A stretch of DNA of 64,000 nt from Ga0077555 sp041397775. GTDB taxonomy: Bacteria > Pseudomonadota > Alphaproteobacteria > Rhizobiales > Hyphomicrobiaceae. The stretch spans positions 186,001 to 250,000 of the forward strand of contig JAWKWB010000007.1 in the NCBI GenBank assembly GCA_041397775.1, in the 5' to 3' direction. Positions 38,996 to 47,565 of the stretch are shown here, one piece after another. How positions within the stretch are numbered: position 1 is the stretch's first letter; each line of letters starts with the position of its first letter. The notes under the pieces were generated by a model. That model was given only the letters and a program-made list of their open reading frames with translations, ran no database searches and had not been told where the DNA came from. Both the position numbers and the translations under genes were made by a program.

Positions 38996-40113
38996 CAGGT
39001 ATCCCCGGCGGTATGCCGCGCAATGGCAGCCGTACCCGCACTCCCACGGTACAAGGGGCTCGCCACGTACATGCCGAGCGCGTGACGCACGAGAACGCCA
39101 ACGGCAGCAGCGACCGGCACGGCCACCAGCAGCCCGACGAACCCGAACAGGTAGCTGAACGAGAACAGCGCGAAGATGAGCCACACCGGGTGCAGGCCGA
39201 TCTTCTGACCGACAATCTTGGGCGAAAGAACGGCGGAGTCGATGGCCATGCCCGCCGAAAAGATGCCGACGACTTTCGCGACCGGCATCCAGTCGTTCGG
39301 GTTGTGGACGAGTGCGATGACGGCGGCCCCCAGGAAACCGAGTGCCCAGCCCGCATAGGGAATGAAGGCGAGCAGCCCCGTCGCGAAGCCGATCAGCATG
39401 CCGTAGCGGATGCCCGCCAGCGACAGGGCGACGGCATAGAAGACGCCGAGGATCAGGCAGACGATGCCTTGCCCGCGCACGAAGGCGGCGACCGCCTCGT
39501 TCACGTCCGCAGCCAGCCTGCGGATGCTCGCGACGTGGTCGCGCGGCGCCCACGAGTCGAGCCGGTCGATCATGGCGTGCCAGTCCACGAGCACGTAGAA
39601 GACGACGACGGGCGTCACGAACAGCAGCGACAGGAAATTGACGATCGCCAGTCCCTGGCTCCACAGCGATCCCACGATGGCCCCGAGCCAGGACGACCAG
39701 CCCTGCGAGAGCTGGTCGAGCGCCCGCTCCAGGCTGGCCTTGAAAGCCGGGAAACGATGGCCGAGCCGGTCGGCGAGCCAGGTCTCCAGCGTCTGCCGGA
39801 AGCGCTCGATCTCGCCCGGCGTGGTTTCGGCGAGTTGCCGGATCTGGCTGGACAGCAGCGGGTACAAGAGCACGACGGCGACGATCAGCACCACCGCCGC
39901 CAGGATGACGATCATGGCCGCCGCCGCCGCCCGGTTGAAGCCGGCGGCCTCGAGGCGGTCCGCGATCGGATTCAGGAAATAGGCGATGATCACCCCCGCC
40001 ACGAACGGCAGCAGGACGGGCCTGAGCAGGGCCACGAAGCCGAGGAAGCACAGCCCCACGATCAACCAGAAGACAAGCTGTCGTTGCATCGGTGTCAGCA
40101 TTCGCGCGCCCAT
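38995..40113 (-). CDS. AI-2E family (PerM-like) membrane transporter
   Basis: 372 residues with about eight membrane helices. The N-terminal helix pair (residues 12-46) precedes a long amphipathic region (80-150) and the C-terminal helical bundle; GLLAFIPYAGWALGFLGAAV near residue 244 is the family's hallmark, and PKIVGQKIGLHPVWLIFALF near residue 298 another. Members have been linked to export of autoinducer-2 or to ion antiport; the substrate here is unknown. The adjacent hdaA start overlaps its stop, and this permease-hdaA pairing is common in alphaproteobacteria. ATG 40113 is used; ATG 40101, with AGGA upstream, is an alternative. Confidence 0.9.
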   Translation of the reverse strand: MGARMLTPMQRQLVFWLIVGLCFLGFVALLRPVLLPFVAGVIIAYFLNPIADRLEAAGFNRAAAAAMIVILAAVVLIVAVVLLYPLLSSQIRQLAETTPGEIERFRQTLETWLADRLGHRFPAFKASLERALDQLSQGWSSWLGAIVGSLWSQGLAIVNFLSLLFVTPVVVFYVLVDWHAMIDRLDSWAPRDHVASIRRLAADVNEAVAAFVRGQGIVCLILGVFYAVALSLAGIRYGMLIGFATGLLAFIPYAGWALGFLGAAVIALVHNPNDWMPVAKVVGIFSAGMAIDSAVLSPKIVGQKIGLHPVWLIFALFSFSYLFGFVGLLVAVPVAAAVGVLVRHALGMYVASPLYRGSAGTAAIARHTAGDT

Positions 40114-40168
40114 CCTGGTGCTACATCGAGGCCATCGACTGCGAGGGTAGCCTCGGGCGCGGCTCTCG

Positions 40169-40735
40169 TCAGCCCCCGGATTGTGCCGTCGGCCCCGACA
40201 TATGTGATAGCCAGGTTCTCAGGTAGTCGGCCAGTGAGGCGACCGTCAGCATCCCCGTGATCCACACGAGGGTGGTGCGGAGCGTCGGCACGTCGATGGA
40301 GAAGCCTTCCGCGGCGAGCACCGCCGCAGCGAGCGCGATCTGGAACGCCGTATTGGTCTTGCTCAGCATGCTGGGTTCGATGGCGACCGGATTGCCGATG
40401 AACCAGGCGAGCATCACGGCGAGCACGATCAGGATGTCCCGCGATACCACGGCGATGGCGAGCCAGGATGGCAGGTGCTCGGCCACCCCGAGCGCCACGT
40501 AGATGCTGACGATGAGGAGTTTGTCGGCGATCGGATCGAGATAGGCGCCCAGCTGCGTCTGCCAGTTGAAGCGCTTGGCGAGAAAGCCGTCGACGGCGTC
40601 GCTGACACCCGCCGCCAGGAACGCGATGAAGGCCGCCTGCTTGTTGCCGCTGATCAGCAGCCAGAAGATCACCGGCACGAGAATGATCCGTGCCAGTGTC
40701 ACAATATTGGGTAGATTGAGGCTGTTGAGGCTCAA
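40169..40735 (-). CDS. CDP-alcohol phosphatidyltransferase (PgsA/cardiolipin synthase type)
   Basis: 188 residues with about five membrane helices. The CDP-alcohol signature DGx2ARx8Gx3Dx3D is present as DGFLAKRFNWQTQLGAYLD-PIAD (residues about 49-72), with Lys in place of the usual Arg after Ala. These enzymes condense a CDP-lipid with an alcohol to form phosphatidylglycerophosphate or cardiolipin in the inner membrane. The same-strand neighbours (permease, hdaA, ppk, ppx) follow a frequent alphaproteobacterial order. Whether it makes phosphatidylglycerophosphate cannot be decided from the sequence. Confidence 0.88.
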   Translation of the reverse strand: MSLNSLNLPNIVTLARIILVPVIFWLLISGNKQAAFIAFLAAGVSDAVDGFLAKRFNWQTQLGAYLDPIADKLLIVSIYVALGVAEHLPSWLAIAVVSRDILIVLAVMLAWFIGNPVAIEPSMLSKTNTAFQIALAAAVLAAEGFSIDVPTLRTTLVWITGMLTVASLADYLRTWLSHMSGPTAQSGG

Positions 40736-40839
40736 GGCTGCTCACGGGGTCGAATTGCGGCGGAAGAGCACCATGCGGCACCCGGCGGCGCCATGCAAGC
40801 GGTGCCATGGGAATATGCCATGGGAATCCCGGCACCGGA

Positions 40840-41202
40840 TCAGCGCTTCTTTCGCTCCGGCCGGGGCAACGAGGCATAATAGGTCGCCAGCGCCTTGACC
40901 TGATCGTCGTCGAGCGTTTGGGCGACCGACTCCATCACCTGATTGTTGCGTACGCCCGTTTTATAGAAGCCGAGGGTCTGGATGAATTCCGAAACGGCCC
41001 ACCCCGTGATGGCGGGAATGCCGTTGTCGGTCCCGTCGATCCGGTGGCACGTCGTGCACTCGCTCGCCAGGTGCCGGCCGTAGGCCAACAGCTTTGCTTC
41101 GTCCGCGCGGGCGGCGGAGGCGGCGCTCATGGCCAGCATCACGCCGGCGGCCTGCGTGGCGTGCCATTTCGCGGTCTTTGGACGACGGACGGCTCTACTC
41201 AT
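40840..41202 (-). CDS. class I c-type cytochrome
   Basis: 120 residues with a Sec signal (MSRAVRRPKT..., cleaved near AARADE). The mature protein carries one haem site, CTTCH (residues 49-53), and the distal Met in NNQVMESVAQTL; IPAITGW near residue 62 is typical. A small soluble periplasmic electron carrier of the c553/FccA type is indicated. No partner oxidoreductase is adjacent, so the redox partner is unknown. ATG 41202 is preceded by GAGGAAACG. Upstream in-frame sequence to 41565 includes repeat R3 and is not coding. Confidence 0.88.
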   Translation of the reverse strand: MSRAVRRPKTAKWHATQAAGVMLAMSAASAARADEAKLLAYGRHLASECTTCHRIDGTDNGIPAITGWAVSEFIQTLGFYKTGVRNNQVMESVAQTLDDDQVKALATYYASLPRPERKKR

Positions 41203-41582
41203 CGTGTGCGTTTCCTCGCGGGGCCGGTTGCGGCTCCAGTTTTGTCTCCCGGACGAGAAATACCGTGCGATCAGTGGCAGTTCAATTGGCACGGCCGACG
41301 CCTGGCGCTCCTCTTTCGAGACGGGAATTTGGGAACAAACGGAAAACAGGGAGTGCCCATGAAAAGCAGGATCATCGATCAGTGTTCGATATGAATCTGT
41401 CGTAAACGTCTTTTGCACGATATTATCGGCATCTTCGCTCGTGTTCCCTTTGGTTCCCGCATTTGCCCTCGGACGCCCGGCAAGGGGATGCAAATGTCGG
41501 AACCGGAACACGAGGCGAGCCTCGCCGCCATACGCGCGGTCAGTCTTCGCGGGCATCGGCCGCAAGCGGGAGATCGACGTTC
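41203..41582. other. 380-base gene-free region with element R3 and a possible promoter
   Basis: Between the divergent cytochrome and acyl-CoA dehydrogenase genes. It contains element R3 (41438-41514) and an AT-rich patch with TATTAT (41421-41426) that could serve as a -10 element for the dehydrogenase. No open frame here looks like a protein. Confidence 0.4.
41438..41514. repeat. palindromic element R3 (module B variant)
   Basis: Arms 41438-41467 and 41489-41514: a 10-bp outer stem (CTCGTGTTCC with GGAACACGAG), a 4-nt bulge cttt on the left arm and an inner 16-bp stem (near-complete), around a 21-nt loop. The geometry equals module B of R1 and R2, but the inner stem (ggttccgacatttgca type) differs in sequence, while the outer GTGTTCC is retained. 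Module A is absent. Confidence 0.8.
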
Positions 41583-44102
41583 ATGCTGCAATTGGCGTTC
41601 CTCGTCGCCGTCGTCGTGATCGTGTTTGCCATGGCCATGCGCCAGGCACCGCTCTGGGCCTGGGCCGCCTTCGCGGGCATCGCCACGTTCGCCCTCAGAA
41701 CCGGCTTGGCCTGCGGCGCCTTCGGGTACCCCTCCTGGGGCATCCTGGGCGAACTGATCTGGCTGCCGACGGCGGTGCTGGTGCTGCTCTCGGTTCCCTC
41801 CCTGCGGCGCAAGCTACTGATCGCACCGGTCTACGATGCCATCCGCCGTATCCTGCCGAAGGTTTCCGCCACGGAATCACAAGCCCTGGAGGCGGGCACC
41901 ATCGGTTTCGACGCCGAGCTGTTCTCTGGCCGTCCGAACTGGGACCGGTTGCGTGCGGTGCCGGGCATCGAGCTGACGCCCGAGGAACGCGCCTTCCTCG
42001 ACGGCCCGACGGACGAGCTTTGCCGCATGATCGATGACTGGCAGGTGCGCCACACCGAGAAGGAGGTGCCCGAGGCCATCTGGGACTTCGTCAAGTCGCA
42101 CGGCTTTCTCGGCATGCTCATTTCCAAGGAGCACGGCGGCCTCGGCTTCTCGGCCCAGGCCCAGTCGCTGATCCTCGGCAAGATCGCCTCGCGCTCACCC
42201 GATGTCGTGACCATCGTCATGGTGCCCAATTCACTGGGCCCGGGCGAGTTGATCGAGAAATATGGCACTGACGCCCAGAAGCACCATTACCTGCCGCGCC
42301 TCGCCAAAGGCCTGGAGGTGCCCTGCTTCTCGCTGACAGGCCCGACGTCGGGCTCGGATGCGGCCACGATGCGCGACGTCGGCTATGTCACCAAGGGCAC
42401 GCTCGACGGCCGGGAGACGCTCGGCATTCGCGTCTCCTGGGACAAGCGCTACATCACGCTCGGACCCAAGGCGACGCTCGTCGGCCTCGCGTTCCATCTG
42501 TTCGATCCCGACAAGATCCTGGGGCGTGGCGAGGAGATCGGCATCACCGTCGCGCTGATCCCTGCAAGTCACCCCGGCGTCAATATCGGCCGCCGCCATC
42601 TGCCGTCCGGCGCGGCATTCCCGAATGGTCCCAATTGGGGCAAGGACGTCTTCATCCCCATGGATTGGGTCATTGGCGGCGAGGCGATGGCCGGCAACGG
42701 CTGGCGCATGCTGATGGAGTGCCTGGCTGCCGGCCGCGCCATCTCGCTGCCCTCGTCCGGCGCCGCGGGTGCCAAGGTGATGCTGCGCTTCGCCTCCGCC
42801 TATGGCCGCATCCGTCGCCAGTTCGGCCTGCCGATCGCACGCATGGAAGGCCTCGAGGAGCCGATGGCGCGCCTCGTGGAGACGGCCTACGTCAACGAGG
42901 CCGGCCGCGCGGTCACCGCCGCCATGGTCGCCAGCGGCGAGAAGCCGTCCGTCATTTCCGCGATCATGAAGTACCAGTCGACCGAACGCATGCGCCGCGC
43001 CGTCAACGACGCCATGGATCTGCACGGCGGCCGCGGCATCTGCGATGGCCCGACGAACTACCTGCAGTCCGCCTACCAGATGGTGCCGGTCGGCATCACG
43101 GTGGAAGGCGCCAACATCCTCACGCGCTCGCTGATCACCTTCGCGCAGGGCGCGCTGCGGTCCCATCCCTTCCTCTATCGCGAGATCCAGGCCTGCCAGG
43201 ATCCCGACCGCGCACAGGGCCTCGCCGCCTTCGAGACGGCGTTTGCCGGCCATGTCTCCTACGCCCTGTCGAATGCCTTCGGTGCCTTCTTCCACAACAT
43301 CACGGGCGGCCGCTTCGGCAAGGTCCCGCCCAACGCCTACGCCACCGAGGAATGGTATCGCCAGCTCTGGCGCTGCTCGCGCAATTTCGCCCTCGTTGCC
43401 GATCTCATGGTGGCGCTGTTGGGCGGTGGCCTGAAGACGAAGCAGAAACTGACCGGCCGCATGGCCGACGCCCTGTCCGAGCTATACCTGCTGGCCTGTG
43501 TCCTGAAGCGCTACGAGGACGACGGCCGCCCCGCCAACGATCGCCACATCGTCGAGCTGTGCGCGCGCAATGGGCTGTGGCGCTTCCAGGAAGCGCTGGG
43601 CGGCGCCATCGACAATTTTCCCAATGCCTTCGTGCGCATGAAGCTCCGTGCCATCGTTTTCCCGCTGGGCCGCCGCTATCGCCCCGCGCCCGACCGGCTG
43701 GGGTCGACGTGCGTGCGCATGGCGATAGAGCCCGGCGAGGTGCGCGATCGCCTGACGCGCGAGATCTTCGTTTCGCGCGACCCCGCCGACCCGACCGGCC
43801 TGCTGGAGGTGACGCTGGAGAAGGTCGTTGCCGCCGAGGCCGCCGAGCGCAAGCTGGAGCGCGCCATTCGCGAGGGCACGGTCCGCCGCTTCCATGGCAC
43901 CGACTGGATCGGTGACGCCGTGGCGAAAGGCGTGCTGAGCGCGGCCGAGGGCTCGCAATTGAAGGAGGTCGAGGAACTGACGGCCCGCGTCATCGCCGTC
44001 GACCACTTCGATCCTGCCGAGGTCAAGCCCCACTATATGACGCCGGGCCACAACATCCGCGCGGCCGGTGCAAAAGCTACACTGGAAATAAATGGTTCTT
44101 AG
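41583..44102 (+). CDS. fadE: long-chain acyl-CoA dehydrogenase, FadE type
   Basis: 839 residues, near the 814 of E. coli FadE. The N-terminal two helices (residues 1-65) anchor it to the inner membrane; the acyl-CoA dehydrogenase core (about 100-560) includes FSLTGPTSGSDAA near residue 255 and DLHGGRGICDGPTNY near residue 479, followed by the extra C-terminal domain of FadE-type enzymes. It catalyses the first step of beta-oxidation. The next genes encode hydratase/dehydrogenase and thiolase. The last codons (AKATLEINGS then TAG) coincide with repeat R4, so the natural C terminus was probably altered by insertion. ATG 41583 follows GGGAGATCG. Confidence 0.92.
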   Translation: MLQLAFLVAVVVIVFAMAMRQAPLWAWAAFAGIATFALRTGLACGAFGYPSWGILGELIWLPTAVLVLLSVPSLRRKLLIAPVYDAIRRILPKVSATESQALEAGTIGFDAELFSGRPNWDRLRAVPGIELTPEERAFLDGPTDELCRMIDDWQVRHTEKEVPEAIWDFVKSHGFLGMLISKEHGGLGFSAQAQSLILGKIASRSPDVVTIVMVPNSLGPGELIEKYGTDAQKHHYLPRLAKGLEVPCFSLTGPTSGSDAATMRDVGYVTKGTLDGRETLGIRVSWDKRYITLGPKATLVGLAFHLFDPDKILGRGEEIGITVALIPASHPGVNIGRRHLPSGAAFPNGPNWGKDVFIPMDWVIGGEAMAGNGWRMLMECLAAGRAISLPSSGAAGAKVMLRFASAYGRIRRQFGLPIARMEGLEEPMARLVETAYVNEAGRAVTAAMVASGEKPSVISAIMKYQSTERMRRAVNDAMDLHGGRGICDGPTNYLQSAYQMVPVGITVEGANILTRSLITFAQGALRSHPFLYREIQACQDPDRAQGLAAFETAFAGHVSYALSNAFGAFFHNITGGRFGKVPPNAYATEEWYRQLWRCSRNFALVADLMVALLGGGLKTKQKLTGRMADALSELYLLACVLKRYEDDGRPANDRHIVELCARNGLWRFQEALGGAIDNFPNAFVRMKLRAIVFPLGRRYRPAPDRLGSTCVRMAIEPGEVRDRLTREIFVSRDPADPTGLLEVTLEKVVAAEAAERKLERAIREGTVRRFHGTDWIGDAVAKGVLSAAEGSQLKEVEELTARVIAVDHFDPAEVKPHYMTPGHNIRAAGAKATLEINGS

Positions 44103-44175
44103 TGTTCCCGTGGGTTCCGAGATTTGCACGCGGACGAACGGCAAGGGGATGCAAATGTCGGAACCGGAACACGTG
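44069..44175. repeat. palindromic element R4 (truncated module A plus module B variant)
   Basis: It begins with tgcaaaagctacactgg, the right end of module A, then a linker (aataaatggttc) like that of R1, then a module B-type palindrome: outer 10-bp stem, 4-nt bulge cgtg on the left arm (44109-44112), 16-bp inner stem, 21-nt loop (44129-44149), right arm 44150-44175. The loop and inner stem match R3, not R1. It overlaps the 3' end of the acyl-CoA dehydrogenase gene, whose TAG stop lies within the outer stem. Confidence 0.8.
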
Positions 44176-44235
44176 CATTGAGCGTCCGCGTTCGACTGTC
44201 GATCAGCCCCCGCGTCGATGAAGGGAGTAACGAGA

Positions 44236-46230
44236 ATGGCGAGCGTGCCCGAATTGAAGGACTGGCGATTCTCCGTCGACGAGCAGGGCATCGCATGGGC
44301 GATCTTCGATCGCGCAGGCGAGTCGCAGAACGCGCTCGGCCGCCGGCCGCTCGAAGAGCTGGGCGCCATCGTCACGGCCGTGGCGGCAGGCGCGCAGGAA
44401 AAGTCGATCCGCGGCTTCGCCATCCTTTCCGGCAAGGAGAAGGGCTTCATCGTCGGCGCCGACGTGCGCGAATTCGAGCAATTCAAGACGGCTGCCGAGG
44501 TCGAGGCTGCGATCAAGCCCGTCCTGGGCATGCTGGATGCGATCGAGGTGCTGCCGATCCCCGTCGTCTGCGGCATTCACGGGTTCTGTCTCGGCGGCGG
44601 CCTCGAGCTGGCGCTCGCCTGCCACTGGCGTATCGCCACCCGTGACGACGCCACGCGGCTCGGCTTCCCCGAAGTGCGGCTCGGCATCTTCCCCGGCTTC
44701 AACGGCACTGCGCGCGCCATCCGCCAGGCGGGCGCGTTGGCCGCCATGCCGGTCATGCTGTCGGGCTCCATGGTTCGTGCGTCCGCCGCGCGCGGCATGG
44801 GGCTGGTCGACGAACTGGTGGATTCTCCGCTGCAACTGCCGTGGGCTGCCCGCAAGGCGATCGAGCGCAAGCGCCGGTCGAAACCCGCCGGCGGCTGGAA
44901 GGCGCTCCTGCGGCTGTGGCCCCTGCGCGCGCCCGTCGCCAATCGCATGCGTGGCGAAACTGCAAAGAAGGCGCGCGAGGACCATTATCCCGCGCCCTTC
45001 CGCCTGATCGACCTGTTCGAGCAGCACGGCGGCGACCTGCGGCGCATGAAGATCGAGGAAACCAAGGCCTTCGCGCCGCTGATGGTCTCCGATACCTCGC
45101 GCAGCCTGCGCCGCGTCTTCCACCTGATGGAGATGTTGAAGGCCCAGGCGCCCAAGGACATCGCCTTCAGGCCCATGCGCGTACACGTGATCGGCGCAGG
45201 CGTCATGGGCGCCGACATCGCCGGCTGGTGCGTCGCCTCCGGCATGGAAGTCTCCCTGCAGGACCTCTCCGCCGAGCAGATCGCCAAGGGCATCGCCGCG
45301 CAGGAAAAGGTGTTCAAGCGCAAGTTCCGCACCAAGGCGCAGCGCGATGCGGCCAAGGCCCGTTTCATCGCCGACGCGGCCGGCGACAACGTTACCCGCG
45401 CCGACGTGGTGATCGAGGCCATCGTCGAGAAGCTCGAGGTCAAGCAGAACCTGTTCAAGGGCCTGGAGCAGAAGCTCAAGCCCGGCGCGGTCATGGCGAC
45501 GAATACGTCGTCCTTGATGATCGAGGACATCGCCGCCCCGCTGGCCGATCCCGGCCGCCTCGTCGGCATCCACTTCTTCAACCCGGTCGCGCAGATGCCG
45601 CTGGTGGAGGTGATCCGCGGTGCATCCAGCCGCGAGGAGGAGGTGCGCAAGGCCTGCGCCTTCGTCACCGCCATCGACAAGCTGCCGCTCATCGTCAAGA
45701 GCTGCCCGGGCTTCCTCGTCAACCGCGTGCTGGCGCCCTACATGATGAGCGCCATGCAGCGGCTGGAAAAGGGCGAGAAGGCGGAGCGCATCGACGAGGC
45801 GGCCCGCGTCTTCGGCATGCCGATGGGCCCGATCGAGCTGGCCGATACGGTCGGCCTGGATGTCTGCGCGCACGTCGGCAGCATCCTGAAACTTCCCGCC
45901 GAGGGCTCCAAGCTCGAGCAGATGGTGGCCGACGGCAAGCTCGGCAAGAAATCCGGCCAGGGCTTCTATGCCTGGAAGGACGGCAAGCCCGTCAAGGCAC
46001 CGGTCACGGCCGACAAGGCGGCACTCGAGGCGCTCGGACGCGATCTGGTCGCACCGCTGGTCGAGGAATGCGAGCGCTGTCGCGACGAGACGATCGTGGA
46101 AAGCGCCGATCTCGTCGATGCCGGCGTCATCTTCGGCACGGGCTTCGCACCCTTCCGCGGCGGCCCGCTGCATTATCTCCAGAACCTCGGCCGTGCGGCG
46201 CTGCACGCAGCCGACGCGCCCAAGGCTTGA
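44236..46230 (+). CDS. fadJ: enoyl-CoA hydratase/3-hydroxyacyl-CoA dehydrogenase, FadB/FadJ type
   Basis: 664 residues, a bifunctional beta-oxidation enzyme. The N-terminal crotonase domain has the oxyanion and catalytic region CLGGGLELALAC (Glu near residue 120) and GFPEVRLGIFPGFNGT (second Glu near residue 143). The dehydrogenase domain has VHVIGAGVMGADIAGW near residue 316 (NAD) and HFFNPVAQMPLVEVI (catalytic His) near residue 446, with SCPGFLVNRVLAPYM near residue 493. It is followed 12 bases later by a thiolase gene, giving the classic alpha-beta pair. Whether FadB- or FadJ-like is not resolved. ATG 44236 follows AAGGGAGT. Confidence 0.93.
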   Translation: MASVPELKDWRFSVDEQGIAWAIFDRAGESQNALGRRPLEELGAIVTAVAAGAQEKSIRGFAILSGKEKGFIVGADVREFEQFKTAAEVEAAIKPVLGMLDAIEVLPIPVVCGIHGFCLGGGLELALACHWRIATRDDATRLGFPEVRLGIFPGFNGTARAIRQAGALAAMPVMLSGSMVRASAARGMGLVDELVDSPLQLPWAARKAIERKRRSKPAGGWKALLRLWPLRAPVANRMRGETAKKAREDHYPAPFRLIDLFEQHGGDLRRMKIEETKAFAPLMVSDTSRSLRRVFHLMEMLKAQAPKDIAFRPMRVHVIGAGVMGADIAGWCVASGMEVSLQDLSAEQIAKGIAAQEKVFKRKFRTKAQRDAAKARFIADAAGDNVTRADVVIEAIVEKLEVKQNLFKGLEQKLKPGAVMATNTSSLMIEDIAAPLADPGRLVGIHFFNPVAQMPLVEVIRGASSREEEVRKACAFVTAIDKLPLIVKSCPGFLVNRVLAPYMMSAMQRLEKGEKAERIDEAARVFGMPMGPIELADTVGLDVCAHVGSILKLPAEGSKLEQMVADGKLGKKSGQGFYAWKDGKPVKAPVTADKAALEALGRDLVAPLVEECERCRDETIVESADLVDAGVIFGTGFAPFRGGPLHYLQNLGRAALHAADAPKA

Positions 46231-46242
46231 GGAGGATCGGCC

Positions 46243-47538
46243 ATGACGGACCAGATGCGTCGCGTAGTCGTGGTGGGTGGAGTGCGAATCCCTTTCTGCC
46301 GCTCCAACTCGCTTTATGCCGACCTGTCCAACCTCGACATGATGACCGCGACCTTGAACGGCCTCGTCGAGCGCTATGGCCTCGACGGCGTCCATGTCGA
46401 TGAAGTCGCTGGCGGCGCCGTCGTCACGCACGCCAAGGACTGGAACCTGGCGCGCGAAGCCGTGCTCGGCACCAGGCTCGCGCGCTCCACGCCGGGCGTC
46501 ACGATGATCCAGGCGTGCGGTACCAGCCTGCAGGCTGCCATGGGCATCGCCGCCAAGATCGCCATCGGCCAGATCGACTGCGGCATCGCCTGCGGTTCCG
46601 ACACGACCTCCGATCCGCCGATCGTCTTCTCGAAGCGCTTCTCGGGCCGTCTCGTCAAGGCCCAGCAGGCGCGGTCGATGGGCCAGCGGCTGGCGGCCTT
46701 CAAGGGGATGTCGCTGCGCGAGCTGGCGCCGCAGCCGCCGTCGGTGTCGGAGCCGCGTACGGGCCTGTCGATGGGTCAGCACTGCGAGTTGATGGCACAG
46801 CACTGGAAGATCACGCGCGAGGACCAGGATCGCCTCGCGCTCGAAAGCCATCACAAGGCGGCCGCCGCCTACGCCGCCGGCGATATGGACGATCTGGTCG
46901 TGCCGTGCGCGGGCGTGTTTCGCGACAACAACATCCGCCCCGACATCTCGATGGAGCGGCTGGCCGGCCTCAAGACGGCGTTCGACAAATCGGAACGCGG
47001 CACGCTCACCGCCGGCAACTCCACGCCGCTCACGGACGGCGCGGCTGCGGTGCTGCTGGCGTCGGAGGCGTGGGCGCGCCAGCGCGGCCTGCCCATCCTC
47101 GCCTATCTCAGTGCCGCCCAGACCTCGGCCAACGATTTCGTGGCGGGCGAAGGCCTGCTTATGGCGCCCACCATCGCCGTCTCGCGTTTGCTGGACCGCG
47201 CGGGGCTCACGCTGGAGGACTTCGATTTCTACGAGATCCACGAAGCCTTCGCAGCCCAGGTGCTGGCAACGCTGAAGGCCTGGGAGGACCCGGACTACTG
47301 CCGGTCGCGCCTGGGCCGGGACAAGCCGCTGGGCAGCATCGACCGGGCGAAGATGAACGTGCGGGGCTCGAGCCTCGCCGTGGGCCATCCCTTCGCGGCG
47401 ACGGGCGCGCGCATCGTCGGCAATCTCGCCAAGCTGCTGGGGCAGAGCGGCGGGCGCGGGCTCATTTCGATCTGTACCGCAGGCGGCATGGGCGTTGCCG
47501 CGATCCTGGAATCTGCCGACACGCGCCGCCCCGCCTGA
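46243..47538 (+). CDS. fadI: acetyl-CoA C-acyltransferase (thiolase), FadI type
   Basis: 431 residues, within the range of FadI/trifunctional-beta subunits. The catalytic Cys is in QACGTSLQA near residue 90, GHPFAATGAR with its His near residue 384, and SICTAGGMG with the second Cys near residue 415. HEAFA replaces the NEAFA of biosynthetic thiolases, as in FadI. It completes beta-oxidation by cleaving 3-oxoacyl-CoA with CoA. The tight spacing with the hydratase/dehydrogenase gene indicates an alpha-beta complex from one transcript. Confidence 0.93.
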   Translation: MTDQMRRVVVVGGVRIPFCRSNSLYADLSNLDMMTATLNGLVERYGLDGVHVDEVAGGAVVTHAKDWNLAREAVLGTRLARSTPGVTMIQACGTSLQAAMGIAAKIAIGQIDCGIACGSDTTSDPPIVFSKRFSGRLVKAQQARSMGQRLAAFKGMSLRELAPQPPSVSEPRTGLSMGQHCELMAQHWKITREDQDRLALESHHKAAAAYAAGDMDDLVVPCAGVFRDNNIRPDISMERLAGLKTAFDKSERGTLTAGNSTPLTDGAAAVLLASEAWARQRGLPILAYLSAAQTSANDFVAGEGLLMAPTIAVSRLLDRAGLTLEDFDFYEIHEAFAAQVLATLKAWEDPDYCRSRLGRDKPLGSIDRAKMNVRGSSLAVGHPFAATGARIVGNLAKLLGQSGGRGLISICTAGGMGVAAILESADTRRPA

Positions 47539-47565
47539 GAAAGCCCCGGAGCGAGCCCGGTCTGG

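Noticed and set aside
41463..41582. N-terminal extension of the acyl-CoA dehydrogenase
   Set aside because: It begins within repeat R3 (QGDANVGTGT is also encoded in R4) and precedes a good start at 41583.
44203..47388. 1061-codon antisense frame over the beta-oxidation genes
   Set aside because: Shadow of two certain genes; no ribosome site or family similarity.
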